From Gammaproteobacteria bacterium (GTDB lineage Bacteria > Pseudomonadota > Gammaproteobacteria > Pseudomonadales > Pseudohongiellaceae), in contig JAJFKE010000050.1 of assembly GCA_021773355.1 (NCBI GenBank), positions 186,001-250,000 of the forward strand: a DNA stretch of 64,000 nucleotides. Direction: 5' to 3'. Position 1 is the stretch's first letter. The number at the start of each line of letters is the position of its first letter. Below, piece after piece: positions 27,357 to 35,330 of this stretch. The notes under the pieces were generated by a model, which was given only the letters and a program-made list of their open reading frames with translations, was not told where the DNA came from and made no database searches. The translations under genes were made by a program, and so were the position numbers.

Positions 27357-28235
27357 CTAGGCCAGGTTTGTCTCGAATAGGTTCAGTAAACGACTCCAGG
27401 CGCGTTCTGCCTGCGCTTCGTTATAGACCTGCGAATCAGGTGGGCACCAGCCATGCAAGGTGCCTTGGTACACTTCAATTTCCGCCGACAGGCCTGCCGC
27501 AGCATAGCTCTCTCGCAGGGTAACCTTTGCCTCAGGCGTGTTTTCGTCATCGTTGGCCGCAATGCAATGCAACATTGCCGACTGCGTTTGCGGAATCAAC
27601 AGGTGGGGACTATTATCAGCATCGGTGGCCAAACCACCACCATGGAAAGTTCCCCCTGCTCCCAGGCGATCAGGTACTGCAGCCACTGTGCGCATGACCA
27701 TGGGTCCACCCATGCAATAGCCTGTAGTGCCGATGCGACGGCTGGTATCGACAGCAGATTGTTGATCCAACCAACTAACCATGGCGCGAGCATCGGTGAA
27801 GTGTGTTTCTGCATTAAGATTACGCGCCATGGGCAAAACGATATTACGAATTTCAGGCTGACCAAAGCTGGCGCCTTCGCCTACCACTGGCGACTTAGCG
27901 TCACGATAAAAAGGGTTTACCACCAATACCGAATAACCGGATTGTGCGAGGCGCTTGCCCATCATCCGGAACGCAGGCCGCAGCCCGAGAATGTCGGGCC
28001 AAACTATTACGGCCGCATGACTGCCGCTGGAGGGATGTACAAAATAACAATCCGCCACGCCGTCAGGAGTAGTGATATTCACATCAGATTCTGTCACATC
28101 CTGCGCGTTCGCTACCGCAGGCAATAACATGGCCACTCCGACCGCACCAGACAGCTTAGTGAATTGCCTACGAGTTAATTCTCCTTTGCTGTTGAGGAAT
28201 TCATCAGCATCTTTTTGGGTATCTAAATCACACAT
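27357..28235 (-). CDS. Dienelactone hydrolase family protein with Tat-type leader
   Basis: The 292-residue protein starts with an extended N-terminus holding LTRRQFTKLSGAVGVAM, a twin-arginine signal ending ANAQD. The DLH fold follows: AVIVWPDILGLRPAF, the nucleophile elbow GTTGYCMGGPM with Cys as in dienelactone hydrolase, and the catalytic His in LHGWCPPDS. Family members cleave lactones or esters. Export in a folded state through Tat is inferred. The ribosome site AAGGAGACCAAC-ATG supports the start. Confidence 0.87.
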   Translation of the reverse strand: MCDLDTQKDADEFLNSKGELTRRQFTKLSGAVGVAMLLPAVANAQDVTESDVNITTPDGVADCYFVHPSSGSHAAVIVWPDILGLRPAFRMMGKRLAQSGYSVLVVNPFYRDAKSPVVGEGASFGQPEIRNIVLPMARNLNAETHFTDARAMVSWLDQQSAVDTSRRIGTTGYCMGGPMVMRTVAAVPDRLGAGGTFHGGGLATDADNSPHLLIPQTQSAMLHCIAANDDENTPEAKVTLRESYAAAGLSAEIEVYQGTLHGWCPPDSQVYNEAQAERAWSRLLNLFETNLA

Positions 28236-28433
28236 GTTGGTCTCCTTGAGCGCTCAGGGTTCGAGCCAATTTTATTTTATTCTGTACTGGGGAATATGAG
28301 AGTATTTGGGACTGGAGTAAAACTCAATACAATTTTCAGCAATACGTTATCCTGCCAGTAATTTACGATAAAGACATGACGACGCCAGGTAGTGATGCAC
28401 AATAGCTGATTTCCAGCTCCCAAGGAGAGACCA

Positions 28434-29567
28434 ATGATTAAAGCCCTAAACAGAAGAAGCTTTCTTCAGCACAGCTTATTTGGCTCTGTGGCTCTGGGCT
28501 TCAGCCCACTGGGCTTTGCGCAGCAGCCGCCCCGGGTACTCACTGTCGCTGGCACTGGCATAGCCGGCTTTGAAGCCGATGGAATCAGCGGCAATTTAGC
28601 CCAGGCAACGCCTGTCAATAACCCCTACGGCATTGTAGTCGGTCCGGATGGGGCTCTGTATTTCTGCGAAGTTGACAGCGGTAGAACCCGGCGCATGGAT
28701 TTACAGACTCGGCGATTGACCACGTTTGCCGGTAATGGTGAAAAAGCCTACGCCGGCGATGGCGAATCGGCCCTAGATGCCTCGTTTTCCGCCCCGCATG
28801 AGATTCGCTTCGATAGTCAGGGTAATCTATTTATCGTCAGTCGAGATTCTCACGCTGTCAGGCGTATAGATCGCGATAGCGGCCTGGTAAGCACTATCGC
28901 AGGCAGCGGCGAAGCCGGATTTTCCGGTGATGGAGGACTGGCCAGTTCAGCCCAGCTACGGCAACCCCATAGTATTGCCTTCGATGCACACGGCAATTTG
29001 CTGATCTGCGATATTGGTAATAGTCGGCTTCGTCGAGTCGATATGAGCAGTGGTATCATTAGCACGCTATCGGGAACTGGCGAGAGAATTGCTACTCCCG
29101 ATTCGGCGCCACTCGGCGGTACCCCGCTACTCGGACCCCGTTCCATCGATACCGACCGTGACGGCAACGCCTACCTTGTACTCAGAGAAGGTAATGCGGT
29201 ATTCCAACTAGACCTTGCTGGCAATCGACTTAGACGCATAGCAGGAACTGGTGAGAAAGGGTACAGCGGTGACGGCAATGCCGCGATAAATGCCACGTTC
29301 AATGGACCTAAGGGAATCGCCTATTCCGCTGAAGACCATAGCCTCTATATTGTCGATACCGAAAACCATGTGATTCGCCGCATGTCTTTAGCTAGTGGGA
29401 CGATTGAGACAGTATTAGGCAGTGGCGAGAGAGGCGACGGCCCCGATGGAGATCCCTTACAATGTAAGTTGAATCGTCCTCATGGTGTATTTGTGCACGA
29501 CGCTTTGATATATGTGACAGACAGCGAAAACCATCGGGTAAGAGCGGTGTCGGTTAAAGTCTTCTGA
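28434..29567 (+). CDS. Tat-exported NHL-repeat beta-propeller protein
   Basis: The 377-residue protein opens with NRRSFLQHSLFGSVALG, a clear twin-arginine signal cleaved near GFAQQ. Six NHL blades follow with recurrent AGTGxxGFxGDG and PHSIAFDAHGNLLICDIGNS elements, and PHGVFVHDALIYVTDSENH closing the propeller. The role may be ligand binding or lyase-like; no active site is evident. The ribosome site AAGGAGAG precedes the ATG. It is divergent from the dienelactone hydrolase, with 200 bp between. Confidence 0.85.
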   Translation: MIKALNRRSFLQHSLFGSVALGFSPLGFAQQPPRVLTVAGTGIAGFEADGISGNLAQATPVNNPYGIVVGPDGALYFCEVDSGRTRRMDLQTRRLTTFAGNGEKAYAGDGESALDASFSAPHEIRFDSQGNLFIVSRDSHAVRRIDRDSGLVSTIAGSGEAGFSGDGGLASSAQLRQPHSIAFDAHGNLLICDIGNSRLRRVDMSSGIISTLSGTGERIATPDSAPLGGTPLLGPRSIDTDRDGNAYLVLREGNAVFQLDLAGNRLRRIAGTGEKGYSGDGNAAINATFNGPKGIAYSAEDHSLYIVDTENHVIRRMSLASGTIETVLGSGERGDGPDGDPLQCKLNRPHGVFVHDALIYVTDSENHRVRAVSVKVF

Positions 29568-29754
29568 CTTTCATTCAGCCTATATCCAACACAAGTCAGT
29601 ATGGGCTTGAGTAAACTATAGCTCGCCTGTTCTACGTTATATTCGAGCTTGCCTGCCGTCGATAGTCGGAGTGTTGCTTAAATGATTTTTGACTGTAGCA
29701 AGATTTTGAATCTTAACGCAGAATACAATTCATAGAGAGATATGAGGCAGCGTA

Positions 29755-30237
29755 ATGAATTCCTTCAAACAATTAATCTCCGTCTATATGATCCTCGCCA
29801 TGAGTCAAGTGACCTTGGCTCAACAAACGGAGCCATCAATCTCCGACTTCGCCTTCCTGACTGGATATTGGCAGGGAACTGGCTTCGGCGGACAATCTGA
29901 AGAAATTTGGATGCCGCCAGTTGATGGCAGAATGTTTGGAATATTTAAACAATCAGAGAATTCCAATCTGGTATTCACAGAGTTTATGGAAATTTTGAAA
30001 ACCGAGGAAGGTTTTATTCTGCGCCTGAAGCATTTCAATCCCGATTTTAGTGGTTGGGAAGAAAAGAGCGACTACATTACTTTCAAGCTAAGCTCGGTTA
30101 CTCTGAACAAAGCCGTATTTGGCGGGCTTAGCTATGAAATCGTTGAACCCCACAAGCTACAAGTTAAACTAAAAATGCGAGAGTCCGACGGCAGTTTAGT
30201 AACTGAAGTATTCAACTTCGCTCGCGGGAAGATATAA
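29755..30237 (+). CDS. Exported DUF6265-like protein
   Basis: The 160-residue protein has a signal peptide ending VTLAQQT, then FAFLTGYWQGTGFGGQSEEIW and PPVDGRMFGIFK, the pattern of DUF6265 small beta-barrel domains. The function is unknown; the fold resembles lipocalin-type ligand-binding barrels. It lies upstream of the DUF4404 gene in the same direction with a 78-bp gap. Confidence 0.78.
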   Translation: MNSFKQLISVYMILAMSQVTLAQQTEPSISDFAFLTGYWQGTGFGGQSEEIWMPPVDGRMFGIFKQSENSNLVFTEFMEILKTEEGFILRLKHFNPDFSGWEEKSDYITFKLSSVTLNKAVFGGLSYEIVEPHKLQVKLKMRESDGSLVTEVFNFARGKI

Positions 30238-30315
30238 ATGACCAGTATCAATGTTCTCTGCAGCCGTGTAGGGTATTTTGACAGCACATCATATTGGTGG
30301 TGAGGGAGGACTACT

Positions 30316-30579
30316 ATGCACGAAGAGAAGGTTAAGCAGCTACTTAAGGAATTGTTGGAAGAAATTGAACAGACTGAGGACTTAGACGAAGAATTAGTGT
30401 CTTCCGTGAGAATGTTGGAGTCCAAAATTGAATCCCTGCTGGACCCTGAAACAGACAGCTCGGAAAATACAACATTGGATGATGTAATCGCTTTGGAAGC
30501 GAGCTTCGCTGCCAACTATCCAGTGGCTGAGAAAATCATCCGCGAATTGGTAAATAATCTCAGCAGAATCGGAATCTAG
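30316..30579 (+). CDS. DUF4404 family protein
   Basis: The 87-residue acidic helical protein has alternating heptads (KVKQLLKELLEEIEQTE, LEASFAANYPVAEKIIREL), which matches DUF4404 in length and pattern. It is cytoplasmic, with a coiled coil likely over residues 5-45. An AGGGAGGACTACT-ATG ribosome site is strong. The function is unknown. Confidence 0.8.
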   Translation: MHEEKVKQLLKELLEEIEQTEDLDEELVSSVRMLESKIESLLDPETDSSENTTLDDVIALEASFAANYPVAEKIIRELVNNLSRIGI

Positions 30580-30626
30580 GTTGAGCTCGCTAGCAATCTT
30601 CTGAATTCGACGCCGATCTAGGGTCC

Positions 30627-31034
30627 CTAGTTAACTGGATGTAGTTCGAGCGGGATTGAACCCTCTCTACTTCCAAGCATAATTGCAAAGAAGCTGTCAC
30701 CCCAGGTGTATTTCTCCTGCATCAAGGCGTTAATCTTCTCTGATTTGTCAGGTCTGGGCACTACAGTATAAGACTGTCTATTACCGCTTCTGCTTACCTG
30801 AATCTCGCCATTATCCAGAATCCGTGAAAACCAGCCTGAGCCGTCTGCTCCAACCCGTAGATACTGGTAGCCCTCATCATCCATGACCCACAGTCTGGTA
30901 GTTTGTGGTTCTCCAGCTGCGTCTGTAGTAGTTAATTCGACTACTTCTACTCTTTCTGATGCCAATGTCTGGACTAACAACAAAGTTAGCACCAAGCCAA
31001 CAACCGTACCAAGACCCCATAATAAGTATTTCAT
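30627..31034 (-). CDS. Membrane-anchored small protein, split-barrel-like
   Basis: From ATG 31034 (GAGAG upstream) the protein has 135 residues with one N-terminal helix (about 4-24). A compact domain follows: TTRLWVMDDEGYQYLRVG, GSGWFSRILDNGEIQVSR and a helix KINALMQEKYTWGDSF. The pattern resembles flavin or deazaflavin split-barrel oxidoreductase-like folds, but the cofactor residues are not certain. It is divergent from the MarR gene and shares an operator-like repeat region with it, so it is a likely MarR target. Confidence 0.7.
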   Translation of the reverse strand: MKYLLWGLGTVVGLVLTLLLVQTLASERVEVVELTTTDAAGEPQTTRLWVMDDEGYQYLRVGADGSGWFSRILDNGEIQVSRSGNRQSYTVVPRPDKSEKINALMQEKYTWGDSFFAIMLGSREGSIPLELHPVN

Positions 31035-31088
31035 TGTGACTCTCTTGTGTCCGCCCATCCTCAATGGATGGCAATGAATTTACTTTAG

Positions 31089-31120
31089 CATTAAACTGTT
31101 TATCATTAAACTATTTAATG
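31089..31120. promoter_or_regulatory. Candidate MarR operator
   Basis: CATTAAACTGTTTA (31089-31102) is followed 15 bp later by CATTAAACTATTTAATG (31104-31120), whose outer 7-bp arms form a perfect palindrome with a 3-bp centre. These sites lie between the divergent gene at 31034 and the MarR start at 31195, the usual place for autoregulation. Confidence 0.55.
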
Positions 31121-31194
31121 TTGAATTAATTACCACTACAATAGCTATTCAACGGAAACTGATAGCCCAGACGAATTACCATTAGGAATAACCA

Positions 31195-31659
31195 GTGAGT
31201 AAACAGATATCCAGCAAACCCAGCGAGTCGCCCCTATTCCTTTATTTCAACGAAATAGGAATTATTTCACAGCTGAGCACTGCACTATTTGAAAGCAAGC
31301 TGCCATCCGGCCTTAGCAATTCTCAATTTGGCGTATTAAATTGGTTTAGTCGCGTCGATACTGAGGCTACGCCTGGACGACTAGCCACCGCTTTTCAAGT
31401 AACCCCCGGGGCAATGACGAACACCCTGAAAAAGCTGGAAGCCAAAGGACTGATTAAGATTGAGCCTGATGAGCACAGCGGTCGTAAGAAGAAAGTGACT
31501 ATTACCGCGAAGGGAAAACAGATGAGGAAACGGGCGATAGAGTCCGCGGCTCCCTTATTCAGGGAATTTGCAGAGAAATTTCCATCCAGCGGTATCAAGA
31601 AGCAAATAAAAGAACTACAAAAAGTGAGGAAGTATCTGGACCAGCGAAGGTATAACTAG
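31195..31659 (+). CDS. MarR family transcriptional regulator
   Basis: The 154-residue protein is a winged-helix DNA-binding protein. The recognition region reads LATAFQVTPGAMTNTLKKLEAKGLI and the wing DEHSGRKKKVTITAKG. Long N- and C-terminal helices provide the dimer interface. The start is GTG. The effector is unknown. The candidate operator just upstream and the divergent membrane protein gene suggest it controls both itself and that neighbour. Confidence 0.9.
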   Translation: MSKQISSKPSESPLFLYFNEIGIISQLSTALFESKLPSGLSNSQFGVLNWFSRVDTEATPGRLATAFQVTPGAMTNTLKKLEAKGLIKIEPDEHSGRKKKVTITAKGKQMRKRAIESAAPLFREFAEKFPSSGIKKQIKELQKVRKYLDQRRYN

Positions 31660-31708
31660 GTCAAGAGCGTATTGCTGAATAGAAGATTCTCGGGTGTCAA
31701 AATCTCAT

Positions 31709-31784
31709 AAAAAAAGGCTACCTGGATTCAAATAGCGAATCTGCGGTAGCCTAGAGCACGTCGAATTTTTGGGAGAGTTCGACG
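31709..31784. ncRNA. Structured intergenic region with a minus-strand terminator-like hairpin
   Basis: AGGCTACC (31715-31722) pairs with GGTAGCCT (31745-31752), with GATTC/GAATC pairing inside. On the minus strand this hairpin ends in seven T residues (31709-31715), so it reads as a rho-independent terminator facing left. A second hairpin CGTCGAA/TTCGACG (31759-31765 and 31778-31784) lies beside it. No minus-strand gene ends here, so a small RNA starting before about 31880 is possible. The 313-bp gap 31660-31972 holds no ORF I can support. Confidence 0.35.
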
Positions 31785-31972
31785 CGGGATCGCATGGAGA
31801 ATCGCGCTTCAAGAGCCTTTAAGCTGTATAAAGCACTAATGCTGTTTACTACTACGGCAGCTAGTCAATTTTAGTTCACCTAAATTTTATAAATTTTCCT
31901 ATCCCTGTGAGTAAAAACGGTTCAGCATCCCCATGGCTCATTAAGCGCATAAATTAACCAGGAATCATCTCC

Positions 31973-32482
31973 ATGAAAAAAATATTGAAATGGACCGGCC
32001 TCATTATAGTGGCGCTAATACTCTGTATAAGTTTGTTCTTGGGCAGTATGCGTTTTCACGATGGACCCCTGGAAATTTTCGCTGGGGGCCCCTTTAAAAC
32101 CGGTACCCTCAGTACTTCACCCAGCAGTTGGAGCTTTCTGAAAGATCGCTATAGCATCGAGTTCCAGACTATGGAGCCAGCACAGTCGCGTACCGTGTGG
32201 CTGGCGACCTACGAGCAGCGGCTGTTCATAGTCAGTGGCTATATGACCACCAACTATGGCGCCATTTGGAAGCAATGGCCTCATTATCTGGAGGCCGACG
32301 ACAGGGTAATACTGAGAATTGATGGCAATCTATACCAACAGAGACTACGACGAGTAATGAGCGGCCCGGAAGTAGTTCCGGTCCTCAACGAATTTAGTCG
32401 TAAATACGGTGATGGGGAAGCCGCTGGTGATCAGGCGGTGGCAACTGGCTATACCTGGATGTATGAAGTAGTTTCCCCTTAA
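31973..32482 (+). CDS. Membrane-anchored small protein, split-barrel-like
   Basis: The 169-residue protein has one N-terminal helix (about 5-25), then a periplasmic domain with RTVWLATYEQRLFIVSG, WPHYLEADDRVILRIDGNLY and a C-terminal helix. The arrangement of a strand, a W-rich turn and an IDGxxY strand recalls the protein at 30627 and the end of that at 26669. The function is unknown. The asparaginase-like gene follows after 36 bp in the same direction and may be co-transcribed. Confidence 0.68.
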   Translation: MKKILKWTGLIIVALILCISLFLGSMRFHDGPLEIFAGGPFKTGTLSTSPSSWSFLKDRYSIEFQTMEPAQSRTVWLATYEQRLFIVSGYMTTNYGAIWKQWPHYLEADDRVILRIDGNLYQQRLRRVMSGPEVVPVLNEFSRKYGDGEAAGDQAVATGYTWMYEVVSP

Positions 32483-32518
32483 TTCAATTTTGCGACCACG
32501 CAAGCAGTAGGATTTTTC

Positions 32519-33004
32519 ATGAGTTTGATACGAATCTTCACGGTAGGCGGCACCATAGACAAGATTTACTTTGATGCCAAAAGTGCCTATGAAGTCGGCC
32601 CGCCAAATATCACCGAAGTGCTTTCCGCGCTCAGCCTCAACCTGAATTATCAGGTTGATTCTTTGATGCAAAAAGACAGTTTGGAAATGACGGTTCAGGA
32701 TCGACAATTGATCCGCGAGGCCGTAGCCCAAGTTGACGAGCTTAAAATCGTCATTACCCATGGTACTGACACCATGGTCGAGACTGCCAAGGAGCTAAGC
32801 ACACTAACAAACAAAACCATCGTTCTAACCGGTGCTCTCAGCCCGGCTCTGTTCAAAAACTCAGATGCCATGTTTAACATTGGCGCTGCTCTAACTGCAG
32901 CTCAGACCAAACCGGCGGGAGTATATATCGCCATGAACGGTGTTATCTTCGATTATGACAAAGTAAGAAAAGATGTTGAGAATAACCGATTCGTGTCATT
33001 ATAA
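32519..33004 (+). CDS. Stand-alone asparaginase N-terminal domain protein
   Basis: The 161-residue protein carries both asparaginase signatures, FTVGGTIDK (catalytic Thr region) and VITHGTDTMVETA. It ends where the C-terminal domain of L-asparaginases would begin, with a complete last strand and stop. This short form is a recognised class, so it is not necessarily a truncation. Type I/II asparaginases need the second domain for the active-site dimer, so substrate and activity are uncertain. It is cytoplasmic, with no signal. Confidence 0.85.
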   Translation: MSLIRIFTVGGTIDKIYFDAKSAYEVGPPNITEVLSALSLNLNYQVDSLMQKDSLEMTVQDRQLIREAVAQVDELKIVITHGTDTMVETAKELSTLTNKTIVLTGALSPALFKNSDAMFNIGAALTAAQTKPAGVYIAMNGVIFDYDKVRKDVENNRFVSL

Positions 33005-33045
33005 ATGAGTCGCAAGAACCCAGAACCAATACTGGAGAAAAATCG

Positions 33046-34257
33046 ATGACTAGTACTGAACTAAAACTGCTAACAACTATCTCTTTGGCCACACTATTAA
33101 TTTCTTGTGGAGACGTAGAAATCGCTTCTCCTGAACTTAGCTTCGCCGAAACTTTTCAAACCCTGTTGATTGAAGCCCGGCCCGGTGACATTATCGAAGT
33201 TCCCCCAGGTATTCATGAATTCACCCGCAGTCTGTCGCTAACCGTACCCGGTGTAACAATTCGAGGTGCCGGCATAGATTCATCCATACTCTCTTTCAAA
33301 AACCAAGCTCAAGGCGCCGAGGGACTTCTAGTCAGCGCGGATAATTTTATTATCGAAGACATTGCCATAGAAGACACCGTCGGTGATGCTCTGAAAATTA
33401 ACGAAAGCGAGAATGTCACTATTCGTCGCGTCCGCACAGAGTGGACCAGAGGCGCAAATACCGATAACGGTGCCTACGGAATATATCCAGTTCAAACCAC
33501 GAATGTGCTGATTGAGGACTCGGTAGCAATAGGCGCCTCAGACGCCGGTATTTATGTAGGCCAGTCCAGTCAAATTATTGTTAGGAATTCCCGCGCAGAA
33601 TTCAATGTGGCGGGCATCGAAATTGAAAACTCTACCTATGCTGACGTGTATGACAACGTAGCGACTAATAATACAGGCGGTATTCTTGTATTCGATCTAC
33701 CTAACCTGCCCGTTCAAGGTGGCCAGGCCACGCGGGTTTTCAATAATGAAGTATTTGGGAACAACACGAAAAATTTCGCCCCCGAGGGAAATATAGTTGG
33801 CAATGTTCCTCCAGGCACGGGTTTATTGGTATTGGCCAATGACAATATTGAGGTTTTCGGAAATCATTTTCGAGACAATAACAGCGTCAACATAATGGTT
33901 TATAGCTTTGCATTGGGTGGTCGCACTATTCAAGACCCCAACTACGATCCTTATCCAGAACAAATTTATATTCATGACAACGAATTCGTCGGTGGTGGTA
34001 CCGTTCCCGGACATGCGGCACTGGCAGCCTGGCATAAAATAAGCGGGCAAAACTCACCAAATATTGTTTGGGGAGGACTGGTGAAACCCGGAAGCAGTGG
34101 CGAAAATATAATCTGTATCGGTGAAGGCAGTGAAGTAAGTTTTATAGATTTAAAGGGCGGCCTGGATCCCAACGATGTGTCTTATGACAGTAGCCCTCAC
34201 CGCTGCAGTCTACCCAGACTGTCCGAAATTTCTTTCGATATACCAGGTGATGATTAA
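33046..34257 (+). CDS. Parallel beta-helix repeat lipoprotein
   Basis: The 403-residue protein has a lipobox LLISCGD near residue 22 and then about ten right-handed beta-helix rungs (NVTIRRVRTEW, NVLIEDSVAIG, QIIVRNSRAEF, YADVYDNVATNN, NIEVFGNHF, QIYIHDNEF). The opening ARPGDIIEVPPGIHEF is characteristic of NosD/pectate-lyase-like helix proteins. Such proteins bind or cut polysaccharides, but no catalytic triad was found. The ribosome site ACTGGAGAAAAATCG-ATG supports the start. Confidence 0.85.
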   Translation: MTSTELKLLTTISLATLLISCGDVEIASPELSFAETFQTLLIEARPGDIIEVPPGIHEFTRSLSLTVPGVTIRGAGIDSSILSFKNQAQGAEGLLVSADNFIIEDIAIEDTVGDALKINESENVTIRRVRTEWTRGANTDNGAYGIYPVQTTNVLIEDSVAIGASDAGIYVGQSSQIIVRNSRAEFNVAGIEIENSTYADVYDNVATNNTGGILVFDLPNLPVQGGQATRVFNNEVFGNNTKNFAPEGNIVGNVPPGTGLLVLANDNIEVFGNHFRDNNSVNIMVYSFALGGRTIQDPNYDPYPEQIYIHDNEFVGGGTVPGHAALAAWHKISGQNSPNIVWGGLVKPGSSGENIICIGEGSEVSFIDLKGGLDPNDVSYDSSPHRCSLPRLSEISFDIPGDD

Positions 34258-34321
34258 AATAAATACCAAAGTTTGACCAATTTCACTTTTCTATAGACAG
34301 TCATTCCATAAGAATAGTACG

Positions 34322-34408
34322 ATGCGCGCAATGAATTACTCCTTCAACAGGCAGAACCTACTCGACTCACTGGAACAAGTGGGCTTGCTGCCGCGCGGGT
34401 ATTCATGA
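34322..34408 (+). CDS. Possible 28-residue leader peptide before a terminator
   Basis: ATG 34322 opens a short frame (MRAMNYSFNRQNLLDSLEQV and eight more residues) ending at TGA 34408. A strong terminator follows 24 nt later and the next gene begins at 34509. The arrangement resembles an attenuation leader, but no codon run of one amino acid stands out and no clear ribosome site precedes it. Low confidence; it may be chance. Confidence 0.3.
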   Translation: MRAMNYSFNRQNLLDSLEQVGLLPRGYS

Positions 34409-34431
34409 CGATCTGAATAAAATCATTCTTG

Positions 34432-34468
34432 AAAAACCCCGGCAACTTAGCAGTTCCCGGGGTTTTTT
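34432..34468 (+). terminator. Rho-independent terminator
   Basis: AAAAACCCCGG (34432-34442) pairs with CCGGGGTTTTT (34457-34467) followed by T. It lies between the beta-helix gene and the gene at 34509. Without the short ORF it simply ends the beta-helix transcript, though 175 bp downstream of that stop. Confidence 0.88.
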
Positions 34469-34508
34469 CGTTTCTGGACAGAAGTAAAACCAACACAGGA
34501 GAATTCCT

Positions 34509-34754
34509 ATGAACATTAAAGACATTGTTAAAAATCAGAACGCACATTTTGTCTTCTATCGTGACCAGTCATTATTTTATGAAACCGATAACGGATTTCA
34601 GTTTTCCATTCCGATTTCGGATGCAGGCTCGGCAACAATAAACTCGGAAGAGAAGGCGATAATGCTGATGCGCTATATTCGCAAACATATTGCAAGAACA
34701 GACGCTGCAAGAATTGCCCAAGATAGCGGCAATGACAGCACCAACAGCTGTTAA
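34509..34754 (+). CDS. Small conserved-type protein of unknown function
   Basis: The 81-residue cytoplasmic protein has a strong ribosome site (CAGGAGAATTCCT-ATG). The core HFVFYRDQSLFYETDNGFQFSIPI followed by the helix AIMLMRYIRKHI gives a small alpha/beta domain. I recall similar short hypothetical proteins in gammaproteobacteria but cannot name a family. The acetyltransferase gene follows 13 bp after the stop, so the two may form an operon. Confidence 0.72.
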   Translation: MNIKDIVKNQNAHFVFYRDQSLFYETDNGFQFSIPISDAGSATINSEEKAIMLMRYIRKHIARTDAARIAQDSGNDSTNSC

Positions 34755-34767
34755 AGGAAGCGACGTA

Positions 34768-35259
34768 ATGAATTATCAAATTCGACACAGCGAACAATTC
34801 GACATTGACGGCTTGCGGGCTTTGCACGCACAGCCAAGTTGTTACGCCAACACGCTGCAGCTGCCTTTCCCAAGCTATACCTTATGGGAAAAAAGGTATT
34901 TGGAAAAACCGCATAATCTATATAGCCTGGTTGCGAGTATTGAGAACAAGATTATCGGACAAATTGGTTTTGAGGTTTATTCAACGCCGCGTCGTAACCA
35001 TGTCGCTAACTTCGGCATGGTTGTATCCGCAGAACACCGCGGAATAGGTGTAGGTTCGTCTCTGATCGAAGCAATGTCGGATTTATGCTGTAATTGGCTT
35101 GCTGTACGCCGCATCGAACTTGAAGTATTTACCGATAACAACGATGCAATCCGTCTATATAAAAAGCACGGTTTCTGCATCGAAGGAACGGCGAGGAATT
35201 ACGCTTTCAGACAAGGCGAATACGCGGACGTTCACTTTATGGCGAAGCTGACTGAGTAG
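34768..35259 (+). CDS. yhhY: GNAT N-acetyltransferase, YhhY-like
   Basis: From ATG 34768 (AAAGGAAG upstream) the 163-residue protein aligns by eye along its whole length with E. coli YhhY: LHAQPSCYANTLQLPFPS, TPRRNHVANFGMVVSAEHRG, CNWLAVRRIELEVFTDN, AIRLYKKHGFCIEGT and FRQGEYADVHFMA. YhhY acetylates certain amino acids and has been linked to detoxification. An in-frame ATG at 34690 would overlap the upstream gene and is less likely. Confidence 0.9.
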   Translation: MNYQIRHSEQFDIDGLRALHAQPSCYANTLQLPFPSYTLWEKRYLEKPHNLYSLVASIENKIIGQIGFEVYSTPRRNHVANFGMVVSAEHRGIGVGSSLIEAMSDLCCNWLAVRRIELEVFTDNNDAIRLYKKHGFCIEGTARNYAFRQGEYADVHFMAKLTE

Positions 35260-35276
35260 TAACAGCTTCTGCTCTG

Positions 35277-35306
35277 GGCCAATGGGTTGAACTCAACCCA
35301 TTGGCC
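35277..35306. terminator. Strong palindromic hairpin between convergent genes
   Basis: A 14-bp perfect stem, GGCCAATGGGTTGA (35277-35290) with TCAACCCATTGGCC (35293-35306), lies between yhhY and the convergent hydrolase gene. There is only a short T-rich tail, so it is either a weak bidirectional terminator or a protein-binding palindrome. Confidence 0.6.
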
Positions 35307-35330
35307 AGTTTCTGCAATTAGAAGGTTTGC

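Noticed and set aside
27453..28127. 224-residue plus-strand ORF
   Set aside because: Lies antisense to the dienelactone hydrolase gene, which has clear family motifs.
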